The translations under genes and the position numbers were made by a program. Source: Hoplostethus atlanticus (lineage: Eukaryota; Chordata; Actinopteri; Trachichthyiformes; Trachichthyidae). From it: DNA of 64,000 nucleotides. The notes beneath the pieces were generated by a model. It saw only the letters and a list, made by a program, of their open reading frames with translations, was not told where the DNA came from and made no database searches. The DNA is taken from contig JAXDDX010000281.1 in NCBI GenBank assembly GCA_034670405.1, forward strand, positions 62,001 through 126,000. The letters are read 5' to 3'. This document shows positions 62,458 to 64,000 of the stretch, one piece after another; the first letter of the stretch is position 1; each line of letters starts with the position of its first letter.

Positions 62458-62880
62458 AGGGCATCAGAAAACATGGCTCCCAAAAGAGGACAGGATATGC
62501 GATCAATGTAGCTGAGACAGAGCTGCATCTTCTTACTAAATGTGACAAATAAAGATTTAAGAGAGAAATATTTTTGTCAATTTGAATCCTCCAGATCTTT
62601 CCCAGTGGTTTTCAAGAACCTCCCAGATGAAGTGAAACTCCACGTTTTATTAGGAGAGAACAGACTGTTGTACCCTTGCAGGGTTTTATGTAACAGCCTG
62701 TCATAACATGAGAGGCAGTGGGTGACATCAATACACAAACACAGTAACCACTCCATGTGTAATCATGTTATATACATGAGTTGTGTGTGTGATAACTTTT
62801 AATTGAATTCATCAAGTTCTTCATTTGATCAGTAGTTGTTGGATTATCAATGTTGTACACGTGTATTTTTTGGACCTTGC

Positions 62881-62920
62881 TTTAGAAAGTGCCAATAAAG
62901 CATTTTGAATTGAATTGAAT
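62881..62920 (+). repeat. LINE/SINE 3' tail
   Basis: GTGCCAATAAAGCATTTTGA followed by three ATTGA/TTGAATT repeats, a common end of teleost non-LTR elements. It directly abuts the satellite at 62925. Confidence 0.55.
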
Positions 62921-62924
62921 TACG

Positions 62925-63500
62925 GGTAGATAGAGATAGACAGACTTAGATAAAGGTGGAAATAGATAGACAGAGGTAGACAGGTGGATAGAGGTAGCTA
63001 GAGATAGCTAGAGATAGATAGAGGTAGATGGAGATGGGGGGTAGATAGAGCTAGATAGAGCTAGATAGAGATAGAAGGGGTAGATAGAGATACAGGGGGT
63101 AGATAGAGATAAAGTTAGACAGATTGATAGAGTTAGATAGAGATAGATTGAGATGGGGTTGATAGAGATGGATAGAGATAGAAGGGGTAGATAAATAGAA
63201 ATACAGGGGGTAGATAGAGATAGATAGAGGTCGATAGAGATAGATTGAGATGGGGTGGATAGATAGAAATAAAAGGGGTAGATAGATAGAGGTAGATAGA
63301 GATAGATTTAGATTTAGATGGGGTTGATAGAGATAGATAGAGATAGAGATAGAAGGGGTAGATAGAAATACAGGGGGTAGATAGAGATAGATAGAGGTAG
63401 ATAGAGATAGATTGAGATGGGGTTGATAGAGATAGATAGAGATAGAAGGGGTAGATAGATAGAAATATGGGGTAGATAGAGATAGACAGAGGTAGATAGA
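62925..63500. repeat. GATA-like higher-order satellite
   Basis: Degenerate GATAGA/GGTAGATA units with a longer pattern: TTGAGATGGGGT recurs near 63148, 63243, (as TTTAGATGGGGT) 63308 and 63410, and AATACAGGGGGTAGAT near 63200 and 63365. Minus-strand open frames here (Ser/Ile/Tyr/Leu-rich) are a by-product. Confidence 0.9.
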
Positions 63501-64000
63501 ACAAATCCTCATAGCTTTGTTCCCAACAAATGTCTTATCTTAAAAGTTTTGTAGTAATGTTTCTAAGCATCACAGATACACAAAAGGTGACCGATAGAGG
63601 TTTCCAAAGGCCAATATGGACACAGTATATTTTTATATTGAAACTGCCATTATTAATATTTAGTATTTACCCCAGAATTGTATTCTCGGCAGGGTGGATA
63701 ACAGCATTTAGACTATGGGACAGTAAAGCTCTCCATTGAAACCCAGTAACAGTAATAATAATAGAAACACACACAGACATGCAGATCATCATGAACATAC
63801 GTGACCACACAGACTTGATGTACTCTCTTTCTATACACACTCTCTGCATCCTCCATGTCATGAGAAGCGTTGCAGCCCACCAGCACTCTGACATTTACTC
63901 TCTCATCCTGTCCTGACTCGACCTCATCATGCTATTTTTCACTTTCCCTCATTCTCACCCTGTCTTCTCTTTCCAGCTGTCCACCTCTGTCCTTGTTAAT

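Larger units (their letters stand above)
60489..64000 (+). other. shank1: shank1 intron after first coding exon (partial)
   Basis: No further shank1 exon recognised up to the window end; the expected KCLR-type continuation is absent. Dominated by microsatellites and a GATA-like satellite; a LINE 3' tail lies at 62881-62920. Confidence 0.7.

Noticed and set aside
63051..63512. 153-codon minus-strand frame rich in Ser/Ile/Tyr/Leu
   Set aside because: Translation of the GATA-like satellite; no start context or family.
63967..64000. Possible next shank1 exon after ctttccag at the window end
   Set aside because: The following codons (LSTSVLVN) do not match the expected SHANK1 KCLR continuation and the window ends.

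Overview
The window is nuclear DNA of a ray-finned fish. The genes are intron-rich with vertebrate GT/AG splice sites. There are very long (CA)n/(TG)n tracts, teleost-style LINE 3' tails (ATGTGACAAATAAAG followed by TTGAATC repeats), and hAT, PIF/Harbinger and Tc1 remnants. 5' leaders are rich in GCTAGC/AACGTT words. I cannot name the species; a percomorph-like teleost is only an impression.

Five protein-coding genes can be reconstructed exon by exon. (1) 8-1410 (+): the last four exons of a coronin-1 gene, best matching coro1a. (2) 2250-3263 (-): a complete 211-aa claudin of the claudin-3/4/6 type, tail to tail with the coronin. (3) 6108-18409 (+): a complete seven-exon PP1 catalytic subunit, ppp1ca type (332 aa). 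(4) 25508-39494 (+): a complete kmt5c-type (SUV420H2) histone H4K20 methyltransferase. Its normal SET region is followed by one 5.5-kb terminal exon, giving a predicted 2,136-aa protein against a few hundred residues for mammalian KMT5C. (5) 59979-60488 (+): the first coding exon of a shank1-type postsynaptic scaffold, with most of its 5' region and intron 1 to the left and part of the next intron to the right.

Functionally the genes are not an operon-like set: actin regulation (coronin), tight junction (claudin), Ser/Thr phosphatase (PP1), chromatin (KMT5C) and synaptic scaffold (SHANK). Their order matches a known vertebrate paralogy group: human 11q13 carries CORO1B, PPP1CA, KMT5B and SHANK2, and human 19q13 carries SHANK1 and KMT5C.

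The rest is intronic and intergenic DNA. Recognisable mobile elements include a PIF/Harbinger derivative with exact TAA target duplications (9664-10432), a 2.3-kb foldback element with arms of 560-680 bp inside a ppp1ca intron (13482-15769), three hAT-type MITEs (27587-27757, 27844-28422, 56376-56570) and a TTAA-flanked element (49638-50191). There are also a Tc1 transposase fossil and several LINE 3' ends. Tandem repeats include a roughly 40-copy 15-bp minisatellite (58947-59553) and a higher-order GATA-like repeat (62925-63500). In the shank1 upstream intron a block of about 90 bp occurs twice, 1.5 kb apart, and could be a duplicated regulatory element. I found no tRNA, rRNA, CRISPR array, virus or toxin gene, and no clearly novel system. 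The strongest oddity is the giant kmt5c tail.
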